Assembly: GCA_950106755.1 (NCBI GenBank)
Contig: OX467084.1
Coordinates: 30,135,213-30,199,212, forward strand
Reading direction: 5' to 3'
From: Climacium dendroides
Lineage: Eukaryota > Streptophyta > Bryopsida > Hypnales > Climaciaceae
DNA length: 64,000 bases
The position numbers and the translations under genes were made by a program. The notes under the pieces were generated by a model. That model did no database searches. It was not told the origin of the DNA and saw nothing but the letters and a program-made list of their open reading frames with translations. This document shows positions 24,938-36,884 of the stretch, piece by piece. The number at the start of each line of letters is the position of its first letter. Positions within the stretch are counted from its first letter, which is position 1.

Positions 24938-27228
24938 TTAACCCCTCAATGCCCAAGGGGCTCAAAAGTAGCCTCACATAGTTTGAGTCCAATTCAAAGT
25001 AATGTAACTTTTGCATCTAATGTCCAAATTCAATCAAACTTGTTGAAGAAGTTGCACATACTTTTCTTCTTCATGTGGTAAAAATTTCAAATCAATCTAA
25101 GATGTGTTAGTTTCTTGAAATCCAATCGAAGTTCAAAAGTATAATTTGAGTTCACAAAACTGCACTTGATGGCTGCAACTTTGGGGGCTTGTATCTCCTT
25201 CATACAATGTTTTTTTCAATAAAATTTGTTGGATTATATTCCCCTTAAAGTCTAGTTCTTGTGGTAAAATTTTCATATCAATCTAGATTGTTTTGACATT
25301 ACAAAAAATTTGAGTCCTATAGAAGGCTGTTAAGAACATTTGTTGACCATCATTAGTGGTCTTCAGAAGTGCACTATTCCCCTGTACCCGCTCAATTTGA
25401 AAGATGGGCAATGCACGATCGGACTCAAGAATGGACCGTCTAATGAAATTACAAATCCTACTGGCCCCACAAGTCCAGAATTCCTAAACCATACTGTCAA
25501 CAGTTGATTTACTTCTACACATCATATTCAATAACAATAAGAACTACCTTCCCTTACACAAAATGATGTGGAATATTTCACACCATTTCATCCCGAGATG
25601 ATATGATGTGGAATATTGTACACTCATTGAAACTAATGCTTTGGTTTCCTCATTGTGATTTGAACAACTTTCATGATTTGTGAATCAAGAGTGAGAAGAC
25701 AAATACATTTGGGGTGGTAGGAGGCAAAGTAAACAATGTGGGATAAATAGATTAAAGTTAGTACGAGCTCAACCGCTCATAGGAAAGTCAAATTAAAGCA
25801 AGAATTCTATTTAAAGTAAAATTTCAGGCCTCATTTAATCATAGTAAAATAGAAAATTTCAAAAAACTTTGGACTAAAAAAAGTTGGGAAATCTATTTAA
25901 ATTTCATTCTCAAAAATTTGTTTCATATTTTAAGACTCCAACCAAAAGTTATGGACATTTCAAAGAGGGGTTGGAAGGGACATTTTACATCTTGAAACAT
26001 CCTCTTTAAGTTTTGTCCATAACTTTTGATTGAAGGTTTGAAATATGAAATGGATTTTGAGAGATGAAATTAAAATAGATTTTCCAATTTTTTTTAGTCC
26101 AAAGTTTTTGGAAAAAAGTTTTTCTAGTATGACTAAATGAGGTCTGAAATTCTACATAAACATAATTTTGACATTTTGACAATAAGCGGTTTAGCACTCA
26201 TTTTCAAATTATCCCATATCCTTTGAGGATTTATGGTGAAAACTCAATTTCAATATAAAAATGACATCTCCAACCTTCACTCCCTCAAATGTTTCCTACT
26301 CAATTCCTTCATAGGTCTACCAACATTATTTTTTGAATGGGTTAAATGACATTGGAATTTTGATTCAAAGGATTATGATGGTGTTTGGCATATCATCTTA
26401 ATGTTTTTTTGAATATTTGGTTGGTTAGTCTGAGCTTTAGAAGGGAAAAAAATATAAACTATATGTCTATTGCCACTGATAGTCCTAGCACGTGGGGAAT
26501 TAAATAACCATAGCTTTTTGAACTTTCTAAAGTTGTACTGGCACAAGTAGTGCCAACTCGGACATGCACGAGCAGTCAATGGGCTGGCACTGTAAATCAT
26601 TTTAACCCCCCCAAGTTAGCAGCCCTCCCGTGGCCTCATTTTTTTCTAATGATGTTTGGGAGCAATTTGAAGTTCAAAACCCTAACAGTTTTCTTCTTCA
26701 TACAACGTCCTTTTCCAATAATTCTTTTTTGGTAAAGTTGCACATAGTTGTCTAGTTTGTGTCAATAAAATTTCATATCAATCCAAGAAATAATGAGTGA
26801 TTGAGAGGCATTTTAGTAGGAGGTTCAACCTTGGATGTAATTTTTGGCAACTTTTCTTGACATTTCAAAGCCATTTTGTAAACACAATGAGTCAATTGAA
26901 TGATGTTTTCTTTCACCAATGTATTTGTATATTGATTTTCAAGCACTTTGTAGTTTAAAGGTTTTTCATTTGAGAAGGTTTAGAATTCAAATTTAACCTC
27001 CAAATGTGTTTTTATACAAATTTCAGCATCATTTTTCAACACTAAAACATTATAATCTTTCAATCTACAAGGTCAAATGACTTCAAATTTGATCCATGCC
27101 ATCTACAACATGAGCACTACAAGATTGTACGGTTAAGATTTGTATAACTTAGTGACATTTAGTTTTATAGCACTTCAAAAGCTATGATGTTTTTATATCC
27201 AACAAGACCTTGGGCCTTGAGGGATTAA
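24938..27228. mobile_element. TTAA-flanked TIR element, copy 4 (subfamily C)
   Basis: Left end TTAA-CCCCTCAATGCCCAAGG (TTAA 24938-24941), right end CCTTGGGCCTTGAGGGA-TTAA (TTAA 27225-27228), a clear inverted pair of about 17 bp with few mismatches. Both outer parts recur, inverted, in 18072-18932. The central 1.3 kb (about 25330-26640) is extra relative to that copy and includes a foldback MITE. No transposase is encoded. Confidence 0.75.
25820..26151. mobile_element. Foldback MITE, copy 2 of 3, nested in TTAA element
   Basis: The ends are AATTTCAGGCCTCATTTAAT and the inverse of AATTTCAGACCTCATTTAGT. The arms fold back almost completely, including ATAACTTTTGATTG at 26021 opposite CAACCAAAAGTTAT at 25938. 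It is 332 bp. No convincing target duplication was identified. Confidence 0.8.
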
Positions 27229-28205
27229 TAATCATATGGTTGCACAACACTATTCTTTACAATTTTGTCTATATGTAGATATGTGATAGATAAATATGAA
27301 ACAACATAATATATATAAGAACTATTTATTTTCAAAAATGTTAAAATTCAATTTATAAAATCACTTGCTATTTTTATTAGTTATCTTAATAGAATAATAA
27401 TATGAATAAAGACCAAGATTGGTTTGGATAACGATGAACCAAAATACATTGCTTGGTATTTTGGTGTTTATGAAGGATTTGCCTCTAGAATTTTACTACA
27501 TTTAAGGGTATTCATTCATTGTAATGCAATGATGGAGTGCATATGGCTACAATAATCTATAGCTAAATCATATATTTTTATGCTTATTGTACCTTCCTTA
27601 ACATGATAAGACAAAAAATGTACATGAACATAGTAAGCTCTTGATTAGCTTTGAGACTTCAAAAACAAAAAAATGGTTTTAAACTTTGAAATCTATATAC
27701 ATCAAAATTTAATTAAATGTTCTAATGAATGTAACAAATTCATTCCTTTATTGTAAAAAATTAATTGACCCTTTTTAGATTAACAAATGTTTTCAATACA
27801 TGATATATACAACCAAGTATTTTTTTCCAATGCAATAAATACATTTGACTAGTCTATTAGAAGGAGTTTGACAAATTAATTATATTCTACTTGGTCACGT
27901 TTAATTGACATTACTTAATATATACTTTAGTGTGAAAATAAGTACAAGAAAGCTAATTGAATTGACTATCAATATTAATGAAAAAGTCATTTTCAAAAAA
28001 AAATCCTAAATTTAAACTAAAAAATTTAAAGAACTATCATATCAAGTTTGTCACATTTTAAATCCAATTCAACAACTAAGTTAACAAATAAATTGGACAA
28101 TATTTATTTTCCATCATTTCTAAAATAAAAAATTGAATTAAAAATAAAAATATATTTCAAATTATTGGTAATATTAATTGAAGGTTTAAGGACCAAATGT
28201 AATAA
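27229..28205. other. AT-rich non-coding DNA
   Basis: Nothing beyond AT-rich sequence is seen. Confidence 0.5.
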
Positions 28206-28614
28206 TGCTAACATGTGAACCTAAAAATGCAAGCTTACAAGCCTTAAGTCTAAGTGTAAATAGGCGCTTTACAACTATTGAAGATGCCTATGGCATAAGT
28301 ACACTATAACTATGGAAGGTGGTTATAACATAGGTACCCATAACATAGACACCTATAATATAAATATCCTATAACTATAGTGGGTCCTTATAATACAAAT
28401 ATCTATAACATAAACACTTATAATATATATTATCATGTAACTATAGAAAGTGCTTATATAATATAGATATCTATAACATAGACACTTATGATATAGGAAC
28501 TTATAATATAAATATCCTATAACCATGAAAGATGATTATAGCATAGATACCTATAGTATAGGAACCTAGGCTCCTAGGTTTATGGACTCAAGATCCTAGG
28601 CTCACATGCTAGCA
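28206..28614. mobile_element. TIR element X, 409 bp, with 12-bp flanking direct repeats
   Basis: The left end TGCTAACATGTGAACCTAA pairs with the right end (reverse complement TGCTAGCATGTGAGCCTAG). The interior is a run of degenerate 'CTATAACATAGACACC' and 'TATAATATAAATATCC' units. AGGACCAAATGT occurs just outside on both sides (28189-28200 and 28619-28630), a possible target duplication slightly offset from the TIR ends. The same family at 45291-46202 carries an insertion. Non-coding. The long TSD would suit a Mutator-like element, but this is inference. Confidence 0.65.
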
Positions 28615-30296
28615 ACCCTAGGACCAAATGTTTAGATATTGAACAATAGATGAAAACTAAAATATTTCAAGTACTAAAAATCTTTGGTTTTTATCCATCT
28701 AAATGTTTGTGAATTCTCATGTTAATTTTTCTTACATTTGTATGATGCAAATATCTAAAACTTTTATATACAAATATTCTATGATTCAAGGGGCATAGGT
28801 AAGATTGACTTCAAAATGTATTGCCTTTTCCAATTTATAAAAGGATTGGTCATAAACAATTTTAATAAATGAGTAGTTTTAAAATTTTAAAATTTTATTT
28901 TTAAAATTACAAATATTCAATCTACAATAAATTTTAGAAAATATTTTTAATTTTGTTTTCAATTTTATTGAAAACTATTGGTTAGTATACAAATATTAGT
29001 AAATCTAATTATGTGGATGTGATCAATAGATTACATTTTACAACTTTTGTTTATCTCTAAAGTTCCAAGGATTTTTTTCATCAAAATACAATCAAAGCTA
29101 CCATTTCTATTGCAAAGAGCAAAAAATATTCAATTGTTTTTTGCGCATAGTAGAATATAGAGCCTTGTACTAGACTAGTATGAAAATGTAACTAGATTAT
29201 AAGACTTTTGCACCTTTTGTGATTGGATTATACAACTTTGAATCTTCTTTGCTTAAATTTTTTGCATTATTGATATTTAATTTAAAACTTTTTATTTTGA
29301 AGAGTTGGTTTTAAAGTCTAGGAAAAATCCCCCAAAAACGAACTTGAACATTCTTTAATAAATTGTTTAGTAGAAGTAGGTATGATATTGAAGGAAATAA
29401 TAATGGTATATAACTTTGAGATGGAATTGAAATACACTAATCTTAATGGTGGGAACATTCTAGAAATCATACCCAATCTCATGGATTTTTTTTAATTTAA
29501 AAATTGAATTAAAAAACAAATGTAGTACTCTATTTTTTACAAAAATGCTACAATTGCCTACAAAACAAGAAGCACCATAACTTTCACATAAATATTCCAA
29601 ATGGAATGAATAAAAGCTTTTCATGTCTAGTCCAGAAGAAAAAAAATAAAAATTTAATTTCAAATTTTTGTGAATTTTCTTTGTTGCCCACCAAATTCCA
29701 TTTTGTGCTTAGTATGACATAATTTTTGCTCCTAGGCTGAAATAAAGTTATGTTCCTAGAAAGCATTTGTATTTTTATCTCAAAATTTTTAAAACAATCA
29801 CAATGAAAATTAAAACTATAGAAACCTATCCAAATTTAATTTTGTCCCATTCTTCACAATATTTGAAAATCAAAACTACTCCTAGCCCTATTCCTATAGA
29901 CAAGCTTACAACCACAAAGTGAATGACATAACCTTTAAATATGTATGTTCCTATTTTTGGACTATTTATGCTTTGAAATTTATATACTTTATTTTAGAGG
30001 TGAAATCACATGTTTTCTATAGGTAATAAAAGTCTCAAAATTGTTTGTTGAAATTTTAAAATAGCTTTGAATTTTTAAAGGAAAAAATGAAGAAAATTCA
30101 CATAAATTGCAAACTACACTGAAATTTTTTAAAAGTTCTTTGTAGATGTATAGAATAATACAAAGTCTCATGGAGTAAGAATATTTATAAAATATTTTTC
30201 TACAATTAGAAAATCAATACATTCAAAGATTCAGATTGCAAAATGTTGTCCATTTTTAGAAATTTTCAAATTTAAAGGTTGATGTAAAAACTAAAC
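28615..30296. other. AT-rich non-coding DNA
   Basis: No gene or bounded repeat is recognised. Confidence 0.5.
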
Positions 30297-31136
30297 TTAA
30301 CTCTTAAGGACTAAATTGCATTTGGGCAACATAGCATTTGGGCAACTTACTTTGAACATTATTTTTATTATTATTTTTTAAAATTTTCACACAATGTGCC
30401 CAAGGAGTAGTTTTGAGGCACAACAATTTCATAACTTTTGACTACATGATTAAAAAGTTAGTGTATCGTATGTAATTTTTAGTGTTCTATAGGTAGCTAA
30501 TGAAACTTAGAAAAATCATATTTTTAAAAAATAAAAATTTGAACTTGGTTTCTTAGATTTATACATACATGGAAAACTTTGAATCATTCCATTTTGATGA
30601 ACAAGATGAAAGTTATGAGGGGTATTAGTTTGTAGGCACTTATGGAATCTCTACTCTGAAATAAACTTTGAAGTCTATTATTTCGTTCAATTTCCAATAC
30701 TTTTCAATATGTTAATAATTTGGAATTTTAAATCATACTCTACCTCTTTCTACTTACTATTTTTTCAAGTATGAATATGAATTTTTTTTTGTTGAAATTT
30801 TTTATATGTATTTTCAACTTATGTCTTCAATAAATTATGGAGAGTAAAAAATTGTAGGATCTACTCATTTTTGTGTAAAAAGTTTGAAAGATGAAATTTA
30901 ATCATTTGGGAAAAGTTGAAAATACTTCTTTTTAAAATCTAAGTAACAAGATCTTGCAATTGGTAAGGATTCTTATTTTGATAGTTTAGGAGGATGTACA
31001 CTGATAAGCTAACTCAAAGATACTGTGATTGGATTTCTTAATGAACAAATAAAGATGAAGATTTTAGCTTTGCTTTGGATTTGAGTATTTAAAAGCAATT
31101 TTAGGCCTAAAAACACCAAAAAACTTTAGGGGTTAA
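30297..31136. mobile_element. TTAA-flanked TIR element, copy 5 (subfamily A)
   Basis: Left end TTAA-CTCTTAAGGACTAAATTGC (TTAA 30297-30300), right end ACTTTAGGGG-TTAA (TTAA 31133-31136). The interior parallels copies 1-3: 'GGGCAACTTAC', 'TTCACACAATGTGCCCAAGG', 'TGAATCATTCCATTTTGAT'. It is 840 bp, non-coding. Confidence 0.8.
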
Positions 31137-33201
31137 TTTAACTCCATTGAATTAGTTGTTTTTTAAATTTTTTTAAAGACAAATTTTATGGTTCAAATTC
31201 ACATCAAGTGAGGAGCTTGATGTTGCCAAAATACATTACATGGAAATTTATGCATTGAGCATCTTCTTATCTACAAATGTCAAAATATATCACTATGAGG
31301 GAATATTCAATTTCATTTACTTATAATGCATTCAAATAACTCTCCCTTCTAAATTCGTATGAAAAGTTTGTTTTTTTCCATCTTCAATATCATTCAAAGG
31401 ATATAAATCATCTACTCATGTGTTTGGGATTAACCCTTTAGGTCTAACGAGATCCAAAAGTTTGTAATACAAAAACAAGTAAAATTCTAAGTATGATTGG
31501 AAAGAGACATTATTAATTTTCTTGATAGAAAATTATTTTTGAAAGTTTGATGTGGAAAATATATACGTATGGGGGAATATTAACAAAAGAATGTCTATTT
31601 GACCTTCCATTGTAGTAAAAGAGGAGGTCTTGAATGAAATATGGTGTTTTCATATTTGTACAATAAAAATTTAATATGTAATCAAAGTTTTGTAAATTTT
31701 TGCAAATTTTTTCTATCCATTTACTTTGATGTGGTACTTGCAACCCATACCTCTTGCTGTAAGCTTTGACAAACAATTAATATTGTTGTCAAGAACTTAT
31801 AGATAATTTCAATAAAGATTCTATATACTCAAAATATAGATGTTTCATGTATATTGTTTGTATTTCTTGGTGCAATTTATGTACTTGCATGTAATTTATG
31901 TACCTACATTTTCTTTATTTCTATTCGACAGCAATAGAGTTAATTGAAAAGTGTATGGAATGCCGGACGAGGAGCTGGAGTTTGAAAATTCCTTTGAGCA
32001 CCAAAACTAGGGTCTGATGGAGTTTGATGGTTGTTTTTCTTTTGCACTATTCTTAGTTAAACCTTTTTTTTACATGGCTATCACATACTTGGGATCAAGG
32101 TTTCTTTTTTACTGTAGAACTTGTGTTCCTGGCAGCATGCCATTGCATTATATTTGGAGGGACATCAGGGTATTCGTTTCTTTATGTCAAAACTGGCATT
32201 TAAATGCCAGGAAAAAAAACTGCTTGGGATGACCTTTATGATTACTTCTTTGTATCCCCATGTTTTCATAATCCAAAATGTCTCATTCTTTTTCTTTTCC
32301 TATATTGTATTCCCCACTTCTTTTTTTTTCTTTTTTTTTCTTTTTTTTCTGTACGTCAGGAGCTCCCTTTCACCCCAATTTTCTTTCCCTGCAGGAGTGG
32401 ATGGTCCTGATCATTTTTAGCCAAGACATGTCCGTCACATTCCCTTCCCTTCTGTTTTTACATTTGCAATGATTCCCTGGACATGTCCCAAATTGCATTC
32501 TGCAGGGAATCATTGCCAATCGTCCAAATAGAAAGAAACCCAACTGAACAGATGGAGCATGTTCAGAGTTAAAATTCAAAAAGATAATTTCCATTTTTGA
32601 AAGTCCGGGTGAGGTCGGTTGACTTTGGAGTTCATGAGTTCGTGGGTTCTGCCTCATGCGCCGTCTGCAGGTTCAAAATTAGAAGAAATGCACCAATTTG
32701 ACAAGGGCAAGTTAAGTTGGGTGGGGGTCCCCAGAGGCCAGGGAGGACTGACCCCTCTATTGCCCCGTTTTCTACCCCTGGATAAAACACTAGAATCTTT
32801 TTATTTGCCATCCATGAAAAAATTTGCAAATTTTGAATTCATATTTGCAATCAGAGACCCCAAATTAGTCTAGGGAGGTGTAGAGAAACAAATTTTACAT
32901 GGTCCCAAATAGGGGGCAATTTTTACATTTACCCCTGGTTGGGGCAATAGAGGGGTCAGTCCTCCCTGGCCGTCACCAGAGCCATAAACCCCACCAAATC
33001 CTACACAGCCCTTGTTTTCTGGGCACCATTTCAAAATAAATGTCTTCTTACTTTTGGCTAGATAAAAGTAATCTTTTTTTCATTTCTATTAAAAGTGTGG
33101 ATGAAGTTGCCAAATATGGATGAAAAGTGTAAGAGTATGATAGAAAAGGGTTTTAGGGTTCAAAAGATGGATGAATGTAGAAATACAATGCTTCACCAAA
33201 T
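31137..33201. other. Non-coding stretch, AT-rich then GC-enriched
   Basis: 31137-31920 is ordinary AT-rich sequence. From about 31950 G+C rises, with a poly-pyrimidine run at 32320-32350 and a Mutator-type MITE at 32736-32971. From 33022 to the TTAA at 33202 it is the left half of the paralogue of 17825-18060. Several overlapping frames of 60-100 codons between 32017 and 32873 occur in different frames and match no family, so none is called. Confidence 0.45.
32736..32971. mobile_element. Mutator-type MITE with 9-bp target duplication
   Basis: The arms 32736-32766 and 32941-32971 are perfect 31-bp inverted repeats starting GGCCAGGGAGGACTGACCCC. The flanks are GTCCCCAGA (32727-32735) and GTCACCAGA (32972-32980), a 9-bp duplication with one mismatch, the length expected for Mutator-like elements. 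It is 236 bp and non-coding. The perfect arms suggest a fairly young insertion. Confidence 0.85.
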
Positions 33202-35272
33202 TTAACCCCTAAAGTTCCAAATGTCTCCTTGGAAGACACTTGAGAGTTTGGGTAAGTTCCCATGACTTCAATTTTTGGTGATTTTCTTAAAAACTTTCTC
33301 AAAAGATAGAAAAACTCATTAGCTTCGTGGGAATGTGATTTTTATTTCAATTGGTGTCAAAGTGCAAAAGTTATGACATCTTAAATATAATTTTCACTTC
33401 ACCGGACAAAAAAAGAAATCCATATAGATTGAAATTAAATTAAATTATTTATCTCCTTATAGGTCTTATTTTTGTCTACATGTGAAGCTTTGATTCATTC
33501 TATTTGGATTGGATTGGTGAAAGCTATGAACAATCTTATTTTTTGGACAATCTAAGCATCTTTTTGAAAAAATAACTTATGGGATTCATTTTTTAATACA
33601 ATTTTTTCAATTTTTGTTTACATGTGAAGCTTTGATTCATTCTATTTGGATTAGTGAGGTAAAAGCTATGAACAATCTTATTTTTTGGACACTCTAAGCA
33701 TCTTTTTGAAAAAATAACTTATGGGATTCATTTTTTAATGCAATTTTTCCAATTTTTGTTTACATGTGAAGCTTTGATTCATTCTATTTGGATTAGTGAG
33801 GTGAAAGCTATGAACAATCTTATTTTTGGGACAATCTAAGCATCTTTTTGAAAAAATAACTTATGGGATTCATTTTTTAATGCAATTTTTCCAATTTTTG
33901 TTTACATGTGAAGCTTTGATTCATTCTATTTGGATTAGTGAGGTGAAAGCTATGAACAATCTTATTTTTGGGACAATCTAAGCATCTTTTTGAAAAAATA
34001 ACTTATGGGATTCATTTTTTAATGCAATTTTTCCAATTTTTGTTTACATGTGAAGCTTTGATTCATTCTATTTGGATTAGTGAGGTGAAAGCTATGAACA
34101 ATCTTATTTTTGGGACAATCTAAGCATCTTTTTGAAAAAATAACTTATGGGATTCATTTTTTAATGCAATTTTTCCAAATTTTCCAAAAAGGCTGTTTGA
34201 TAAGGTTAAATTTGCTTGCAAGAACAATCTCACCGTTATGGAGTTTCAATTCCATCTTAGAGCTATTAATAATTTAGTATTTTGTCAAATCTCATGCCTA
34301 CTTCTACTTAATAAATTTTTAATGAATGAAAATCAAGTGTTTTTCTTCATAATTTTTTTCCCAACTCTCAACTCAAATCTTCACCATAAAAAATTTTAAC
34401 CTCAAACTCAAAAGTACAATTTTTTTTTAAGTAAGGAGATTCAAAGTCAAAAAATCTAATCATAGAATGAGCAAAAAAAACTTGTTTTATTTGCTTTAAC
34501 TCCTAAACGTCTAGATTCATCTCCAAAATTGACGATTTGGAAAAAACCCATTATAAAGTACAATTTGAAAGAATATTTTGGAATTGGTATACAAATGAAA
34601 GTTGTAGATTTTGATTTTTAAATTCTATCCCTATGGTTAGATCTACTAATGCTCTCACCAATCTTTTTCTATAAATTTTGAAACAAAAATTTCAGAATTC
34701 CTTCTAAATTCAATTCCAAGCAAAATATTATCATTTTTTCAGTAAAACTTGTTGGAATGGATTTGAAATGAGGTTTTCTTGATATGGTGATTTTTTGAAA
34801 TTTTTGTGACCTTTACATCTTTGACCTCATTTTTGCACATCCAGTTTTGAACTAAAGTCAATGCAAATTGACCACTTGACTTACTTCCACATTTGTAATT
34901 TTAAAAATGTATGTATTCTAGTAACACCAAATCCAACCGATGGATAGAACAACAACTTCATAAAGTATCACCAAAAATTAGGATGACTTTCATCCAAGCA
35001 GGAATGAGACAAAAACAAGGATCTCAATCTGTTCATCGTCCAGAAAATGGACGTCGGAACACTCCAGGGTTAAACACAAATATCTTACAATCTACATGGT
35101 CGATGCTTTATAAATTTCTACTACACATTCTTATACTAGTCCAGTGCAAGATCCTACAGTTAGATATGGCCCCCAAAATGAAAATATTAAGAGTTTTGCA
35201 CCTTGTAATAGAAATTGCAGTTGTGATTGTTTTTCGAAAGAAAAAGGCCTTGGGACTGTATGTAGGGGTTAA
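33202..35272. mobile_element. TTAA-flanked TIR element, copy 6 (subfamily B), carries tandem array
   Basis: Left end TTAA-CCCCTAAAGTTCCAAATG (TTAA 33202-33205), right end CCTTGGGACTGTATGTAGGGG-TTAA in part (TTAA 35269-35272). The flanking DNA is contiguous at 17825-18060 with one TTAA, so the insertion limits are confirmed within the window. It holds five 142-bp tandem units. A downstream block (34183-34400, then 35130-35260) is shared with copy 7 and with fragments near 56.2 and 57.4 kb. No transposase frame is present; a 121-codon frame at 34911-35276 matches nothing known. Confidence 0.88.
33470..34180. repeat. Five-copy 142-bp tandem repeat
   Basis: TGTGAAGCTTTGATTCATTC recurs at 33481, 33623, 33765, 33907 and 34049, exactly 142 bp apart each time. 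Units 3 to 5 look identical apart from the array end; unit 1 is the most diverged ('GGATTGGATTGGTG'). The array lies wholly within the TTAA element. Confidence 0.95.
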
Positions 35273-36093
35273 GTGATCGCCATCTGGACACTTTCTCATT
35301 CTCAGAGAGTTAACCCCTCGAGTAGGTAAAGAGGGAACTCTATCAGGGTTTCTTCATTTGCGTCCCATTCATATGGTCTCCATCTGTCAGGTTCCACCCC
35401 TGCAAATTAAGGGTTTAAAAAAGAGCTGCTCCTGCACTTGCCCAAGCCCCCCTCCTAGACTAACTTAGTCCTCGTCTCCTCGTCGTTGTCCAAGTTGGGG
35501 GAGTCTGATTTTTTGATTACCACTTGGGCCATTACTGGGTCCTCCCTGACACTGGAAGGACAACATAAAAACAGGAGATGGTGGGTGGTACAACATCCAC
35601 CCTAATAATGCCCTTTAAAGATTCTAGGCTTGCAGGGAGAGAGAGAGGGCAACTGCAGTTGTACCATAGGTCAAGTTCTAGATGCAGCCTGCTTGGAACA
35701 GAAAGGCTGTAAACCACTCATCAAGGCAACCATTCTGCAGTGGAAACAACAAAGCCAAAAAATATCCATGGAAAAACAGCCAGGCAGCATGAAGCCCAAT
35801 GGCAAGAATAGCAAGCCCAACATTCGTTCTGCACAGATTTGACCCAGCTTATTTATATGTATTATATGCAGACCATATTGTAGATCCAAATCATAACCAT
35901 AGCTATAGCCTTACCAAAAAGTGACACCACAGGGTATTCTACACATTTCTGCCCCAAAGAATATGTATTCCTCCCTGCATGCTCTGGAATAATATCAGAA
36001 TCCCCTGGAAATGTACCCATCCAATTGAAGGCTTCATTATTCAGTCCACAGCTGACTTAATGCATGGATCCTGGGGGAGGTGCACTCACCTAG
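35273..36093. other. GC-enriched non-coding stretch between two TTAA elements
   Basis: Continues the paralogy with 17.8-18.1 kb for its first ~25 bases, then unmatched. G+C is clearly higher than the surroundings. Frames of 60-72 codons occur on both strands around 35530-35890 without recognisable domains. A TTAACCCCTC at 35310 looks like a TTAA-family end or scar without a body. Confidence 0.4.
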
Positions 36094-36884
36094 CCCCTAA
36101 AGTCCCAAACTCCCTGAAGTCCCTAAAAGGGAACTCTTCGGATTTTGGGTAGGCTCCTGCGATCTCAATTTTTGACATAATTTTTTGAAACTTTTTTGAA
36201 GATGGCAAATCAAACTAGTTTTTGGGGAATAAAATTTTAAATTTTAATCGGTGCCTAGAAGCAAAAGTTACGTCACCATATGTCTAAAAAGCAACTTGAG
36301 GGGCAGCCCCAAAAAATCACAAAAAGTTACATTTTTTGAACTCATTTTCAAATGCAATTTTTATAATTTTTCCAAAAAATTGTTAGGTAGGGTTAAATTT
36401 GCTTACTAGAACAATCTCACCATTAGAATTATTGTATTTCAATTCCATCTTAGAGCTATTAATGGTTTAGTTATCCCTTCAATCTTGAACTTACTTCTAC
36501 TTGATAGTTTTTTAATGAATGAAAATTAAATGTTTTTTGTTGAATTTTTTCCTCTCAATTCTCAATTCAATTTTTCAACATAAAAATTATAAAATCAAAA
36601 TCAATAGTGCAGAAATTTTAAGTTAAGAAAATTTAAAGCCAACAAATCTAGCCAATCAAGGTATTAAATAAACTTATTTTCTTTGTTTTAAATACAAATA
36701 TCTTATAATCTATGCAATCAAAGTTTTTGAAAAAAAATTCCACACATTTTTATACTAGTGTAGTACAAGATCCTATGGTTAGATATGCAAAAAAATCTTA
36801 AATTTTAAATTATTTTTACTCTTTACAATAGAAATGACAATTTTGAGTATGTTTTGATGAAAAAAAGGTCTTGGGACTTTAGGG
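36094..36884. mobile_element. TIR element of the TTAA family, copy 7 (subfamily B)
   Basis: Left CCCCTAAAGTCCCAA, right TTGGGACTTTAGGG: the best-preserved TIR pair of the family. The interior matches copy 6 ('GGTTAAATTTGCTT', 'GAACAATCTCACC', 'TTCAATTCCATCTTAGAGCT', 'CAAGATCCTA..GTTAGATATG') but lacks the 142-bp array. The flanks are CTAG and TCTG rather than TTAA, so the target duplication is lost or mutated. Confidence 0.75.

Noticed and set aside
28260..28560. A CRISPR-like array from the CTATAACATA repeats
   Set aside because: The units are degenerate, vary in spacing and lie within a TIR element; there are no constant repeats with unique spacers.
34911..35276. 121-codon frame inside TTAA element copy 6
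   Set aside because: It does not resemble a piggyBac or any other transposase, and the corresponding part of sister copy 7 is not open. Treated as incidental.
35310..35330. TTAACCCCTC as a further complete TTAA element
   Set aside because: No body or opposite end follows before copy 7. It may be a scar or chance, so it is mentioned only in the stretch description.
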